Positions 1 through 10,542 of a DNA stretch of 64,000 nt are shown one piece after another (the stretch's first letter is position 1; each line of letters opens with the position of its first letter). The stretch is taken from assembly GCA_928212115.1 (NCBI GenBank), contig CAKMRJ010005523.1:252143044-252207043 (forward strand), read 5' to 3'. A program made the translations under genes and the position numbers. The notes below the pieces were generated by a model. It saw only the letters and a list, made by a program, of their open reading frames with translations, did no database searches and was not told the DNA's origin. This DNA comes from Lactuca virosa (lineage: Eukaryota > Streptophyta > Magnoliopsida > Asterales > Asteraceae).

Positions 1-300
1 TAATCAATACACATCCGGTGTGAACCATACTTCTTCTTGAAAAACAAGATCGATGCTCCCCACGGTATACTGCATGGTCTAATAAATTGCTTGCCCAACA
101 GCTCTTGTAGTTGATAGGACAACTCATGCATCTCAGGTGGTGCCAATCGGTACGACGCCTTAGCAATCAGAGCCGCACCTAGAACCAAATCAATCCTGAA
201 CTCTACCTGCCTCTCAAGAGTCACACCGGGTAACTCCTCCGGGAACACATATACAAACTCCCTAACTATAGGCACATCCGAAACTAAAACCTCTTTCCCA
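1..300 (-). pseudogene. Start of Ty3/gypsy reverse transcriptase (partial)
   Basis: The minus-strand translation contains a linker with VPIVREF, then RLAPPEMHELSYQLQELL, then SHRMCID, which is the conserved N-terminal entry to the gypsy RT fingers domain. The catalytic FIDD/YVDD region would lie beyond the left edge. The function would be copying the element RNA into DNA in virus-like particles. Gypsy C at 37580-38182 holds the equivalent region in better condition, and the two agree in order and motifs. This copy is partial and has no start codon of its own. Confidence 0.8.
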
Positions 301-330
301 GTCGAGTATTGACCACATACACAAGATAAC

Positions 331-978
331 TCATACAACCATGTTGAATATACTATCGATCCTTAGCAGCAGAACAAAAGTATGATCCAACCTGGGTACC
401 CTCTCCATAAATGACCACTTCTTCCCACATGGGGTTCGAACTACCATTCGTTGACCCTTGAAGTCAGTTTTCACACCAAACCTGCTCAACCAATCCATCC
501 CTAAAATCACGCATACATCCCCCATGGGGATAGGGATCAGATCAATCGGATAAGGCACTCCAAAAATATCCAAGACACAACCTTGATAGTCGCTCGATGC
601 AGAAACCCCGTGTTCATTGGAAATAGAAATTCGTAATGGACACTCCAACTCTTCAAGAGCCAAGTCAAAACTCCTACTGAAAGACTGAGACACGAAAGAC
701 CGACTCGCACCCGAGTCAAAAAGCACAATATCAGGAAAAGAGTTCACTAAAAAGGTACCTTCTAGAATCATAAATATAAATATACCATAAAATAATTGAC
801 AAAATAATAAATAAAACATACCGGTAACGATGCTCGGGGTTGCCCTAGCCTCCTCTACAGCGAGATAGAAAGCACGACCTTGAGCCCTCGGGGGCTCTGC
901 CTTACCCTGGCGTCCATTCGTGATCTGAAGGGTAGAAGTAGTTGGTGCTGAACAGGCCTGGCAACTAGCAAGGGACAC
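331..978 (-). pseudogene. Ty3/gypsy retropepsin-like aspartic protease
   Basis: A 215-codon open stretch carries the single-domain retropepsin signature: LFDSGASRSF with the catalytic Asp-Ser-Gly at residues 88-90, and the distal ILGMDWL motif at residues 158-164 (the hydrophobic-hydrophobic-Gly element of the family). The enzyme would cleave the Gag-Pol polyprotein. The first 50 residues are gag-protease linker. Residues about 54-73 are a hydrophobic stretch encoded by AT-rich DNA not usual in this family; it is treated separately as a possible intron. The methionine start is fortuitous because the protein is normally part of a polyprotein. The downstream end runs into stops before the RT region. 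Confidence 0.82.
759..821 (-). other. Possible short intron or AT-rich insertion in the protease region
   Basis: On the minus strand the sequence begins GTATGTTTTATTT and ends TTCTAGAAG, giving a GT donor and two tandem AG acceptors (TAG, AAG) three bases apart. Removal of 60 or 63 nt keeps frame, and the 63-nt version rejoins the protease linker exactly where the family has no insertion. The stretch is very AT-rich, as plant introns are. It is shorter than typical plant introns. A simple insertion with a short repeat (GGTA at both edges) is the alternative. Confidence 0.4.
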
Positions 979-1262
979 GAGGCATGCACATGGCCCACCT
1001 GCTCACAGTGATAACAAATCCTGCTACTCAGCGAAGGAGCCTGCTGACGACAATCCTTCGCAAAGTGTCCCACCATGTCGTAATTATGGCATGCAGAAGA
1101 AGAAGACCGACAAACACCCTCATGAAACTTTCCGCACTTCCCATAAGTGCAGCCCCTCTATCCCCCAGAATGTGAATAAGCGGGGCTTGAACTCCTTTGT
1201 TGTCGGTTGTGACTGAACGGGAGCATGTCGCCGCTCCCTCGTCCGAATCTCCATCTCCATTT
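855..1262 (-). pseudogene. Ty3/gypsy gag C-terminus with zinc knuckles
   Basis: The minus strand encodes CYHCEQVGHVHASC, a complete C-X2-C-X4-H-X4-C zinc knuckle, and just before it GHFAKDC, the second half of another knuckle whose first cysteine region is altered. These bind the element RNA during packaging in the nucleocapsid part of Gag. The upstream half (towards 1262) is readable only by changing frames, with at least one stop. It joins the protease region without a gap, as expected for a Gag-Pol polyprotein. The right end is the insertion point of copia A. Confidence 0.75.
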
Positions 1263-1270
1263 TGAAGGTT

Positions 1271-1695
1271 TGTGTCTATCGGATACACTACAAGTATTAA
1301 GAACAATCATAAAACTAATCTAAGGAAAACAATAAACAGAAAGTAAATAACACAGAATTTCTCCAAATTGTTCTTTCACAAAGAAAGAGATTTGTCTTCA
1401 CCAAGAAGACGGGTCTGTCACTAAGACGAATGACACAAAGCCACGATCACAACATTAGGGTTTGCCCTAATATTGTATATATACTAATCTATGCATATCA
1501 ATCCCATGATTTAAGGGATTGCGTCTAATCTATTTGTATCATTACCTAATATACAAAAATTATAATCGGATAACTGTACTATAAGTTGACGCTGCTAAGC
1601 TTGATACGTTGGCACTATAGATCTAGTAGACGATGATGATGATCTATCAGTGTGTCATGTATTTGAATCATCAGATCATAAGGTGTGACCTTACA
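1271..1695 (-). mobile_element. Copia A 3' LTR
   Basis: On the minus strand the LTR starts TGTAAGGTCACACC directly after a purine tract, and ends near CACA at about 1271 where gypsy sequence resumes. The length is about 425 bp. The right edge is firm because it follows the polypurine tract and because every array unit repeats its first 25 bases. The left edge is inferred from the point where the gypsy gag reading stops, so it could be off by a few bases. The other LTR is not in the window, so the target duplication cannot be tested. Confidence 0.7.
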
Positions 1696-1706
1696 ATCTC
1701 CCCTAT
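1696..1706 (-). promoter_or_regulatory. Copia A polypurine tract
   Basis: On the minus strand the sequence reads ATAGGGGAGAT immediately before TGTAAGG, the start of the LTR. This is the usual position and composition of the plus-strand DNA primer of copia elements. The same tract is present at the start of every array unit. Confidence 0.75.
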
Positions 1707-3265
1707 CTGATGATGTCAAAACTAATCTTCAATGAATGCTTTTGGCTCGTGTTGCCCTTGAGAGTAATAATGAAATCTTGACTCTTTCATTTTTAACGAA
1801 TGCTCCCCCAAAGAATATGAATGACTTATCAAGCATTTATGAAATGCAGCAAACGACGGACAAATAGATAATGATCTTGAGTTGAGCTGAGAACGTTGAC
1901 ATCAGCTTAACTCGACTCCCCCTTAGAATGTGTTTTTCTGCAGTTCTAGTAGCGAGATTTCTTCAACGAGATTTTCATTTTTACCAAGATTCTCTACCCT
2001 TTTTGACATCAGCATCTAACTTCGAGCAGAATATAGTTTCAACTTTTAGTCTAGTAAGATTGTGATGTATCCTAATAGTGTGGGCTTAAACTACCATTCA
2101 CTGACATAGTATTATATGATTTCAACAGTGTGTGGTTTCATACGCTGAATCATTAATCACTTTTATTAGAAGAAAAAGGGCAAGAGTGGTATGTTGTGTG
2201 TAATACATTCCGTAATGAAATGTACCCATCAGCAAAGATTTTTCGAATTCTCATCAGCATCTGGTATCATACGTTGAATCATAAAATTATAAAGAAGAAT
2301 ATCAGGGCAATAATCGATTATTTCAGTCACACTGAGGTGAAATCAACGTGAATCATTAACAATTTAACTCATCAACAAGAAGTGGTTTAAACTTCCGTAT
2401 CATGGAGTAAGTTTCAATCTAGAATTAAAGATTCACCGTTAATTCATAATGGTACCATGTCATACCTCAGACTAGGAGGTAGGGACATGAACAACCCTTT
2501 GTCATTTAAGGACCTAAAAAGTATCTCTTACGTTGATGACTATGCAATCAGGGTAAGCCATTGGGTTTTGCTCAATGTTTCAGCAGAACATGAAACTTGA
2601 TGCATATGGTAAGCATGCTTCAAAGGACAGGGTCAGGTAAAGATGATTAAATTAAAAATAAACACCCCAACCTTTCTATCAATATTTTTTTTTGGACCAG
2701 GATATCTCACTTTGAGAGTTTAGACAATGCTAGACAATCAGCGTGAGAGAGATTCCAACCTTTTTATTATATCACAAGTGATGTAGCTTTTTATTATTGA
2801 AGCGTTACAGAAGGATTCCAAGCTTCATGTTCATCAGGAGCAAGAGAATAAGTGAAGATCAGTCTTCGTAACCAACGAGTTAACTGGGTCGAATCCATAA
2901 AACCATCATGTCTTTAAGTTCAAATGAGGAAATTCCAGGTTTTATAGGATCATGAGTCAGTAGATGAAAACAAGACTTACTACATTGATGGTTGCTCTTT
3001 GCATCCATAACAGTGAGTGAATGAGAAAGAGGGTATCCTCAAGAAGAAAAGGACATAATGCCACTCTTTTTCTCAACACCAAGAACATTGAGATCTTTCA
3101 AGAAGGCTCCAGTCCTTAAAAATTCTAAAGCAATAAGATGCAGATAAATATTAGATAGGCTTGAAAGAAAATACATGTAAATACTAAATGTAAGAATTTG
3201 CAATCATAATAAAAGAAGCACTTGTTTTTGTGTTTTTCATAAGACAGAAAACAGTTAGAAAACGA
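1707..3265 (-). other. Copia A 3' non-coding region
   Basis: This is about 1.56 kb between the pol stop codon (minus strand, TAA at 3266-3268) and the polypurine tract. No reading frame of note exists on either strand. It is repeated in all six units. It contains a diverged direct repeat of about 55 bp around 2125 and 2262, both copies including tcatacg(c/t)tgaatcat. A region of this size between pol and the 3' LTR is found in copia lineages that carry a third ORF, but no remnant of such an ORF can be read here. Confidence 0.65.
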
Positions 3266-3365
3266 TTAATACATTGAAAGCATGCCAAGATCTGCAATTA
3301 ATTTGTCCAAACTCTTTTCATCAAATGTATTGGTGAAAATGTCAGCCAGTTGATCAGTGGATGGA
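3266..3365 (-). pseudogene. C-terminal end of copia A RNase H (six tandem copies)
   Basis: The minus strand encodes STDQLADIFTNTFDEKSL and then LGMLSMY before a TAA stop. This is the standard ending of the Ty1/copia RNase H domain (TDQLADIFTK-like). It is cut at ATGGA (3361-3365) by the gypsy LTR, and its upstream part resumes at 20582. The same relic recurs at about 6218, 9170, 12139, 15111 and 18066, once per array unit. None can be a functional product. Confidence 0.9.
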
Positions 3366-4623
3366 TGTGACATCCCCATTTTCACGGCCAGAAAAGACCG
3401 ATTTTTGTTTATGCTTTATAAAAATCAGAGTACTTCTTTTAATAAAAATGTTGCGGAATTTGTTCCCAGAAAAACATGATAAATACGTTATCAAAGCATT
3501 TCCGAAGAAATGTATTTTTATTCATTTAAAACATTTGGGATGTCATCGTCAATACAGAAACATAAGCATAAACAGAACTTACATTCATTTACACTAGTGA
3601 TCTACATCTCTTTTAAATCTCTCAGTGCAAAGTAGCTTCGTATCGACACCTGTGATACAAATAAGCTGGAGTGGGCCAGGTTGGGAAACCTGGTGAGTAC
3701 ATAGGGTTTTCAACCCACAATAATATAATTATTATATTTAAACATCAAACAATCAACCCGATTACCCATCCCCGTTATCTTCTTTAATATTCCTTAAAGA
3801 ATTATCTTAAGGGTCATCTCCTATATCATATTTAATTCTCATCTTTCTACCTCACATTTCCTTATATGCTCGTTCCTAAGGCATGAATACGTAGTTACAA
3901 CGTCGCCTGAACTCGTAATTCATAGTAAGGGTTAGAGTATCATCGCATGAATATACAGTCACCACATCACCTGGACTCGTAATTCATCACCTACAGGTTA
4001 TAAGTCTGCTGGTGTTTCCACGGGTTGTCTAGAATATTCCGTGGTCGCCATCTATGCTCTAGTAGATGACTACATCTCCAAATTGTCGGACAAGGTTATA
4101 GTATATTGCATCCTACATCACCTATCCATCACCTAATTATCTTCACCTTCCTATCATCACCTATCTCTCATCATTTTATTTCATCACACACCAACTATTT
4201 CGTCTACCCATGTTTATCCCAACGTATTTGTAGATATAAAATAAATATATATTAAATCATTTAAAAACATGTATAAAATCATTCATCCATCATAGACAGC
4301 AAGTATTCAGATAATATGCACACATAGCACGTAATTTATATAAAATACTTCATATCTATGTGTAAGATGAAAGGGACCATGCACTCACCTGTTAAAGTGA
4401 TGATTCCAAACTCAGACAGCGCTTCGTTACTCTTAAAACAATTTCCTTCGACAAAACCTAGTATCAATACCACTAGGGTTTAGTCTAACGTTAACCGCGA
4501 CTAATTAATAGTCTAGCTATTATTATTATTATTATTATATAAGCGTTAAACAACACTCTTATATAACTCATAATAATATCCCAAATAATTGTTTTAAGGT
4601 CCTAATAATGTTACTATAATTAA

Positions 4624-7576
4624 TCAGATCATAAGGTGTGACCTTACAATCTCCCCTATCTGATGATGTCAAAACTAATCTTCAATGAATGCTTTTGGCT
4701 CGTGTTGCCCTTGAGAGTAATAATGAAATCTTGACTCTTTCATTTTTAACGAATGCTCCCCCAAAGAATATGAATGACTTATCAAGCATTTATGAAATGC
4801 AGCAAACGACGGACAAATAGATAATGATCTTGAGTTGAGCTGAGAACGTTGACATCAGCTTAACTCGACTCCCCCTTAGAATGTGTTTTTCTGCAGTTCT
4901 AGTAGCGAGATTTCTTCAACGAGATTTTCATTTTTACCAAGATTCTCTACCCTTTTTGACATCAGCATCTAACTTCGAGCAGAATATAGTTTCAACTTTT
5001 AGTCTAGTAAGATTGTGATGTATCCTAATAGTGTGGGCTTAAACTACCATTCACTGACATAGTATTATATGATTTCAACAGTGTGTGGTTTCATACGCTG
5101 AATCATTAATCACTTTTATTAGAAGAAAAAGGGCAAGAGTGGTATGTTGTGTGTAATACATTCCGTAATGAAATGTACCCATCAGCAAAGATTTTTCGAA
5201 TTCTCATCAGCATCTGGTATCATACGTTGAATCATAAAATTATAAAGAAGAATATCAGGGCAATAATCGATTATTTCAGTCACACTGAGGTGAAATCAAC
5301 GTGAATCATTAACAATTTAACTCATCAACAAGAAGTGGTTTAAACTTCCGTATCATGGAGTAAGTTTCAATCTAGAATTAAAGATTCACCGTTAATTCAT
5401 AATGGTACCATGTCATACCTCAGACTAGGAGGTAGGGACATGAACAACCCTTTGTCATTTAAGGACCTAAAAAGTATCTCTTACGTTGATGACTATGCAA
5501 TCAGGGTAAGCCATTGGGTTTTGCTCAATGTTTCAGCAGAACATGAAACTTGATGCATATGGTAAGCATGCTTCAAAGGACAGGGTCAGGTAAAGATGAT
5601 TAAATTAAAAATAAACACCCCAACCTTTCTATCAATATTTTTTTTGGACCAGGATATCTCACTTTGAGAGTTTAGACAATGCTAGACAATCAGCGTGAGA
5701 GAGATTCCAACCTTTTTATTATATCACAAGTGATGTAGCTTTTTATTATTGAAGCGTTACAGAAGGATTCCAAGCTTCATGTTCATCAGGAGCAAGAGAA
5801 TAAGTGAAGATCAGTCTTCGTAACCAACGAGTTAACTGGGTCGAATCCATAAAACCATCATGTCTTTAAGTTCAAATGAGGAAATTCCAGGTTTTATAGG
5901 ATCATGAGTCAGTAGATGAAAACAAGACTTACTACATTGATGGTTGCTCTTTGCATCCATAACAGTGAGTGAATGAGAAAGAGGGTATCCTCAAGAAGAA
6001 AAGGACATAATGCCACTCTTTTTCTCAACACCAAGAACATTGAGATCTTTCAAGAAGGCTCCAGTCCTTAAAAATTCTAAAGCAATAAGATGCAGATAAA
6101 TATTAGATAGGCTTGAAAGAAAATACATGTAAATACTAAATGTAAGAATTTGCTATCATAATAAAAGAAGCACTTGTTTTTGTGTTTTTCATAAGACAGA
6201 AAACAGTTAGAAAACGATTAATACATTGAAAGCATGCCAAGATCTGCAATTAATTTGTCCAAACTCTTTTCATCAAATGTATTGGTGAAAATGTCAGCCA
6301 GTTGATCAGTGGATGGATGTGACATCCCCATTTTCACGGCCAGAAAAGACCGATTTTTGTTTATGCTTTATAAAAATCAGAGTACTTCTTTTAATAAAAA
6401 TGTTGCGGAATTTGTTCCCACAAAAACATGATAAATACGTTATCAAAGCATTTCCGAAGAAATGTATTTTTATTCATTTAAAACATTTGGGATGTCATCG
6501 TCAATACATAAACATAAGCATAAACAGAACTTACATTCATTTACACTAGTGATCTACATCTCTTTTAAATCTCTCAGTGCAAAGTAGCTTCGTATCGACA
6601 CCTGTGATACAAATAAGCTGGAGTGGGCCAGGTTGGGAAACCTGGTGAGTACATAGGGTTTTCAACCCACAATAATATAATTATTATATTTAAACATCAA
6701 ACAATCAACCCGATTACCCATCCCCGTTATCTTCTTTAATATTCCTTAAAGAATTATCTTAAGGGTCATCTCCTATATCATATTTAATTCGCATCTTTCT
6801 ACCTCACATTTCCTTATATGCTCGTTCCTAAGGCATGAATACGTAGTTACAACGTCGCCTGAACTCGTAATTCATAGTAAGGGTTAGAGTATCATCGCAT
6901 GAATATACAGTCACCACATCACCTGGACTCGTAATTCATCACCTACAGGTTATAAGTCTGCTGGTGTTTCCACGGGTTGTCTAGAATATTCCGTGGTCGC
7001 CATCTATGCTCTAGTAGATGACTACATCTCCAAATTGTCGGACAAGGTTATAGTATATTGCATCCTACATCACCTATCCATCACCTAATTATCTTCACCT
7101 TCCTATCATCACCTATCTCTCATCATTTTATTTCATCACACACCAACTATTTCGTCTACCCATGTTTTATCCCAACGTATTTGTAGATATAAAATAAATA
7201 TATATTTAAATCATTTAAAACATGTATAAAATCATTCATCCATCATAGACAGCAAGTATTCAGATAATATGCACACATAGCACGTAATTTATATAAAATA
7301 CTTCATATCTATGTGTAAGATGAAAGGGACCATGCACTCACCTGTTAAAGTGATGATTCCAAACTCAGACAGCGCTTCGTTACTCTTAAAACAATTTCCT
7401 TCGACAAAACCTAGTATCAATACCACTAGGGTTTAGTCTAACGTTAACCGCGACTAATTAATAGTCTAGCTATTATTATTATTATTATTATATAAGCGTT
7501 AAACAACACTCTTATATAACTCATAATAATATCCCAAATAATTGTTTTAAGGTCCTAATAATGTTACTATAATTAA
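4624..7576. repeat. Array unit 2 (LTR-half type A)
   Basis: This unit is also 2953 bp and has the same type A LTR half and six ATT. It differs from unit 1 by scattered single bases such as ccacaaaaac for ccagaaaaac near 6419 and ttcgcatc for ttctcatc near 6788. ATGGA lies at 6313-6317 and the LTR segment at 6318-7576. Confidence 0.9.
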
Positions 7577-10542
7577 TCAGATCATAAGGTGTGACCTTAC
7601 AATCTCCCCTATCTGATGATGTCAAAACTAATCTTCAATGAATGCTTTTGGCTCGTGTTGCCCTTGAGAGTAATAATGAAATCTTGACTCTTTCATTTTT
7701 AACGAATGCTCCCCCAAAGAATATGAATGACTTATCAAGCATTTATGAAATGCAGCAAACGACGGACAAATAGATAATGATCTTGAGTTGAGCTGAGAAC
7801 GTTGACATCAGCTTAACTCGACTCCCCCTTAGAATGTGCTTTTCTGCAGTTCTAGTAGCGAGATTTCTTCAACGAGATTTTCATTTTTACCAAGATTCTC
7901 TACCCTTTTTGACACCAGCATCTAACTTCGAGCAGAATATAGTTTCAACTTTTAGTCTAGTAAGATTGTGATGTATCCTAATAGTGTGGGCTTAAACTAC
8001 CATTCACTGACATAGTATTATATGATTTCAACAGTGTGTGGTTTCATACGCTGAATCATTAATCACTTTTATTAGAAGAAAAAGGGCAAGAGTGGTATGT
8101 TGTGTGTAATACATTCCGTAATGAAATGTACCCATCAGCAAAGATTTTTCGAATTCTCATCAGCATCTGGTATCATACGTTGAATCATAAAATTATAAAG
8201 AAGAATATCAGGGCAATAATCGATTATTTCAGTCACACTGAGGTGAAATCAACGTGAATCATTAACAATTTAACTCATCAACAAGAAGTGGTTTAAACTT
8301 CCGTATCATGGAGTAAGTTTCAATCTAGAATTAAAGATTCACCGTTAATTCATAATGGTACCATGTCATACCTCAGACTAGGAGGTAGGGACATGAACAA
8401 CCCTTTGTCATTTAAGGACCTAAAAAGTATCTCTTACGTTGATGACTATGCAATCAGGGTAAGCCATTGGGTTTTGCTCAATGTTTCAGCAGAACATGAA
8501 ACTTGATGCATATGGTAAGCATGCTTCCAAGGACAGGGTCAGGTAAAGATGATTAAATTAAAAATAAACACCCCAACCTTTCTATCAATATTTTTTTTGG
8601 ACCAGGATATCTCACTTTGAGAGTTTAGACAATGCTAGACAATCAGCGTGAGAGAGATTCCAACCTTTTTATTATATCACAAGTGATGTAGCTTTTTATT
8701 ATTGAAGCGTTACAGAAGGATTCCAAGCTTCATGTTCATCAGGAGCAAGAGAATAAGTGAAGATCAGTCTTCGTAACCAACGAGTTAACTCGGTCGAATC
8801 CATAAAACCATCATGTCTTTAAGTTCAAATGAGGAAATTCCAGGTTTTATAGGATCATGAGTCAGTAGATGAAACAAGACTTATTGCATTGATGGTTGCT
8901 CTTTGCATCCATAACAGTGAGTGAATGAGAAAGAGGGTATCCTCAAGAAGAAAAGGACATAATGCCACTCTTTTTCTCAACACCAAGAACATTGAGATCT
9001 TTCAAGAAGGCTCCAGTCCTTAAAAATTCTAAAGCAATAAGATGCAGATAAATATTAGATAGGCTTGAAAGAAAATACATGTAAATACTAAATGTAAGAA
9101 TTTGCAATCATAATAAAAGAAGCACTTGTTTTTGTGTTTTTCATAAGACAGAAAACAGTTAGAAAACGATTAATACATTGAAAGCATGCCAAGATCTGCA
9201 ATTAATTTGTCCAAACTCTTTTCATCAAATGTATTGGTGAAAATGTCAGCCAGTTGATCAGTGGATGGATGTGACATCCCCATTTTCACGGCCAGAAAAG
9301 ACCGATTTTGTTTATGCTTTATAAAAATCAGAGTACTTCTTTTAATAAAAATGTTGCGGAATTTGTTCCCAGAAAAACATGATAAATACGTTATCAAAGC
9401 ATTTCCGAAGAAATGTATTTTTATTCATTTAAAACATTTGGGATGTCATCGTCAATACAGAAACATAAGCATAAACAGAACTTACATTCATTTACACTAG
9501 TGATCTACATCTCTTTAAATCTCTCAGTGCAAAGTAGCTTCGTATCGACACCTGTGATACAAATAAGCTGGAGTGGGTCAGGTTGGGAAACCTGGTGAGT
9601 ACATAGGGTTTTCAACCCACAATAATATAATTATTATATTTAAACATCAAACAATCAACCCGATTACCCATCCCCGTTATCTTCTTTAATATTCCTTAAA
9701 GAATTATCTTAAGGGTCATCTCCTATATCATATTTACCTCTCATCTTTCTACCTCACATTTCCTTATATGCTCGTTCCTAAGGCATGAATACGTAGTTAC
9801 AACGTCGCCTGAACTCGTAATTCATAGTAAGGGTTAGAGTATCATCGCATGAATATACAGTCACCACATCACCTGGACTCGTAATTCATCACCTACAGGT
9901 TATAAGTCTGCTGGTGTTTCCACGGGTTGTCTAGAATATTCCGTGGTCGCCATCTATGCTCTAGTAGATGACTACATCTCCAAATTGTCGGACAAGGTTA
10001 TAGTATCTTTCATCCTACATCACCGATTCATCATCACCTATCCATCACCTAATTATCATCACCTTCCTATCATCACCTATCTCTCATCATTTTATTTCAT
10101 CACACACCAACTATTTCGTCTACCCATGTTTTATCCCAACGTATTTGTAGATATAAAATAAATATATATTTAAATCATTTAAAACATGTATAAAATCATT
10201 CATCCATCATAGACAGCAAGTATTCAGATAATATGCACACATAGCACGTAATTTATATAAAATACTTCATATCTATGTGTAAGATGAAAGGGACCATGCA
10301 CTCACCTGTTAAAGTGATGATTCCAAACTCAGACAGCGCTTCGTTACTCTTAAAACAATTTCCTTCGACAAAACCTAGTATCAATACCACTAGGGTTTAG
10401 TCTAACGTTAACCGCGACTAATTAATAGTCTAGCTATTATTATTATTATTATTATTATAAAGCATTAAACAACACTCTTATATAACTCATAATAATATCC
10501 CAAATAATTGTTTTAAGGTCCTAATAATGTTACAATAATTAA
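7577..10542. repeat. Array unit 3 (LTR-half type B)
   Basis: This 2966-bp unit has the type B LTR half (tatctttcatcc followed by the extra cgattcatcat block near 10023, gtgggtcagg, seven ATT). The copia half has the rare form gtgctttt plus gacaccagc, which it shares only with unit 6. A one-base deletion near 9306 joins the pol relic to LTR sequence in one 75-codon minus-strand frame. ATGGA lies at 9265-9269. Confidence 0.9.

Larger units (their letters stand above)
1..1270 (-). mobile_element. Ty3/gypsy element fragment (gag end, protease, RT start)
   Basis: Read on the minus strand this stretch runs gag zinc knuckles, retropepsin, then the first part of reverse transcriptase, the order of Ty3/gypsy pol. 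It continues past the left window edge. On the right it is cut at about 1270 by the LTR end of copia A. Several stops and frame changes show it is dead. The protein style (RLAPPEMHEL before RT, DSGASRSFVS in the protease) matches the plant chromovirus group as I know it. The exact lineage cannot be fixed from this fragment. Confidence 0.88.
1671..4623. repeat. Array unit 1 (LTR-half type A)
   Basis: This 2953-bp unit is the one joined to the copia A LTR on its left. The LTR half is of type A: the site near 4100 reads tatattgcatcc, it lacks the 13-14-base insertion seen in type B, the text near 3675 reads gtgggccagg, and the microsatellite has six ATT. The left half has the common form (gtgttttt, five C, gggtcg). 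The gypsy LTR segment starts at 3366 after ATGGA at 3361-3365. Confidence 0.9.

Noticed and set aside
3361..3597. A 78-codon plus-strand frame repeated in every array unit (also at 6313, 12234, 15206, 18161, and 9261 as 79 codons)
   Set aside because: It starts in the target duplication and runs through non-coding LTR sequence antisense to the LTR. It recurs only because the DNA is duplicated. No domain or codon pattern supports a protein.
9170..9397. A 75-codon minus-strand fusion of LTR sequence and RNase H end
   Set aside because: Created in one unit by a single-base deletion near 9306. The other units have stops. It is a chimera, not a gene.
9943..10161. A 72-codon frame present in type B units (also 12914 and 18841)
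   Set aside because: It exists only where the 13-14-base insertion keeps the frame open in LTR sequence. Type A units lack it.
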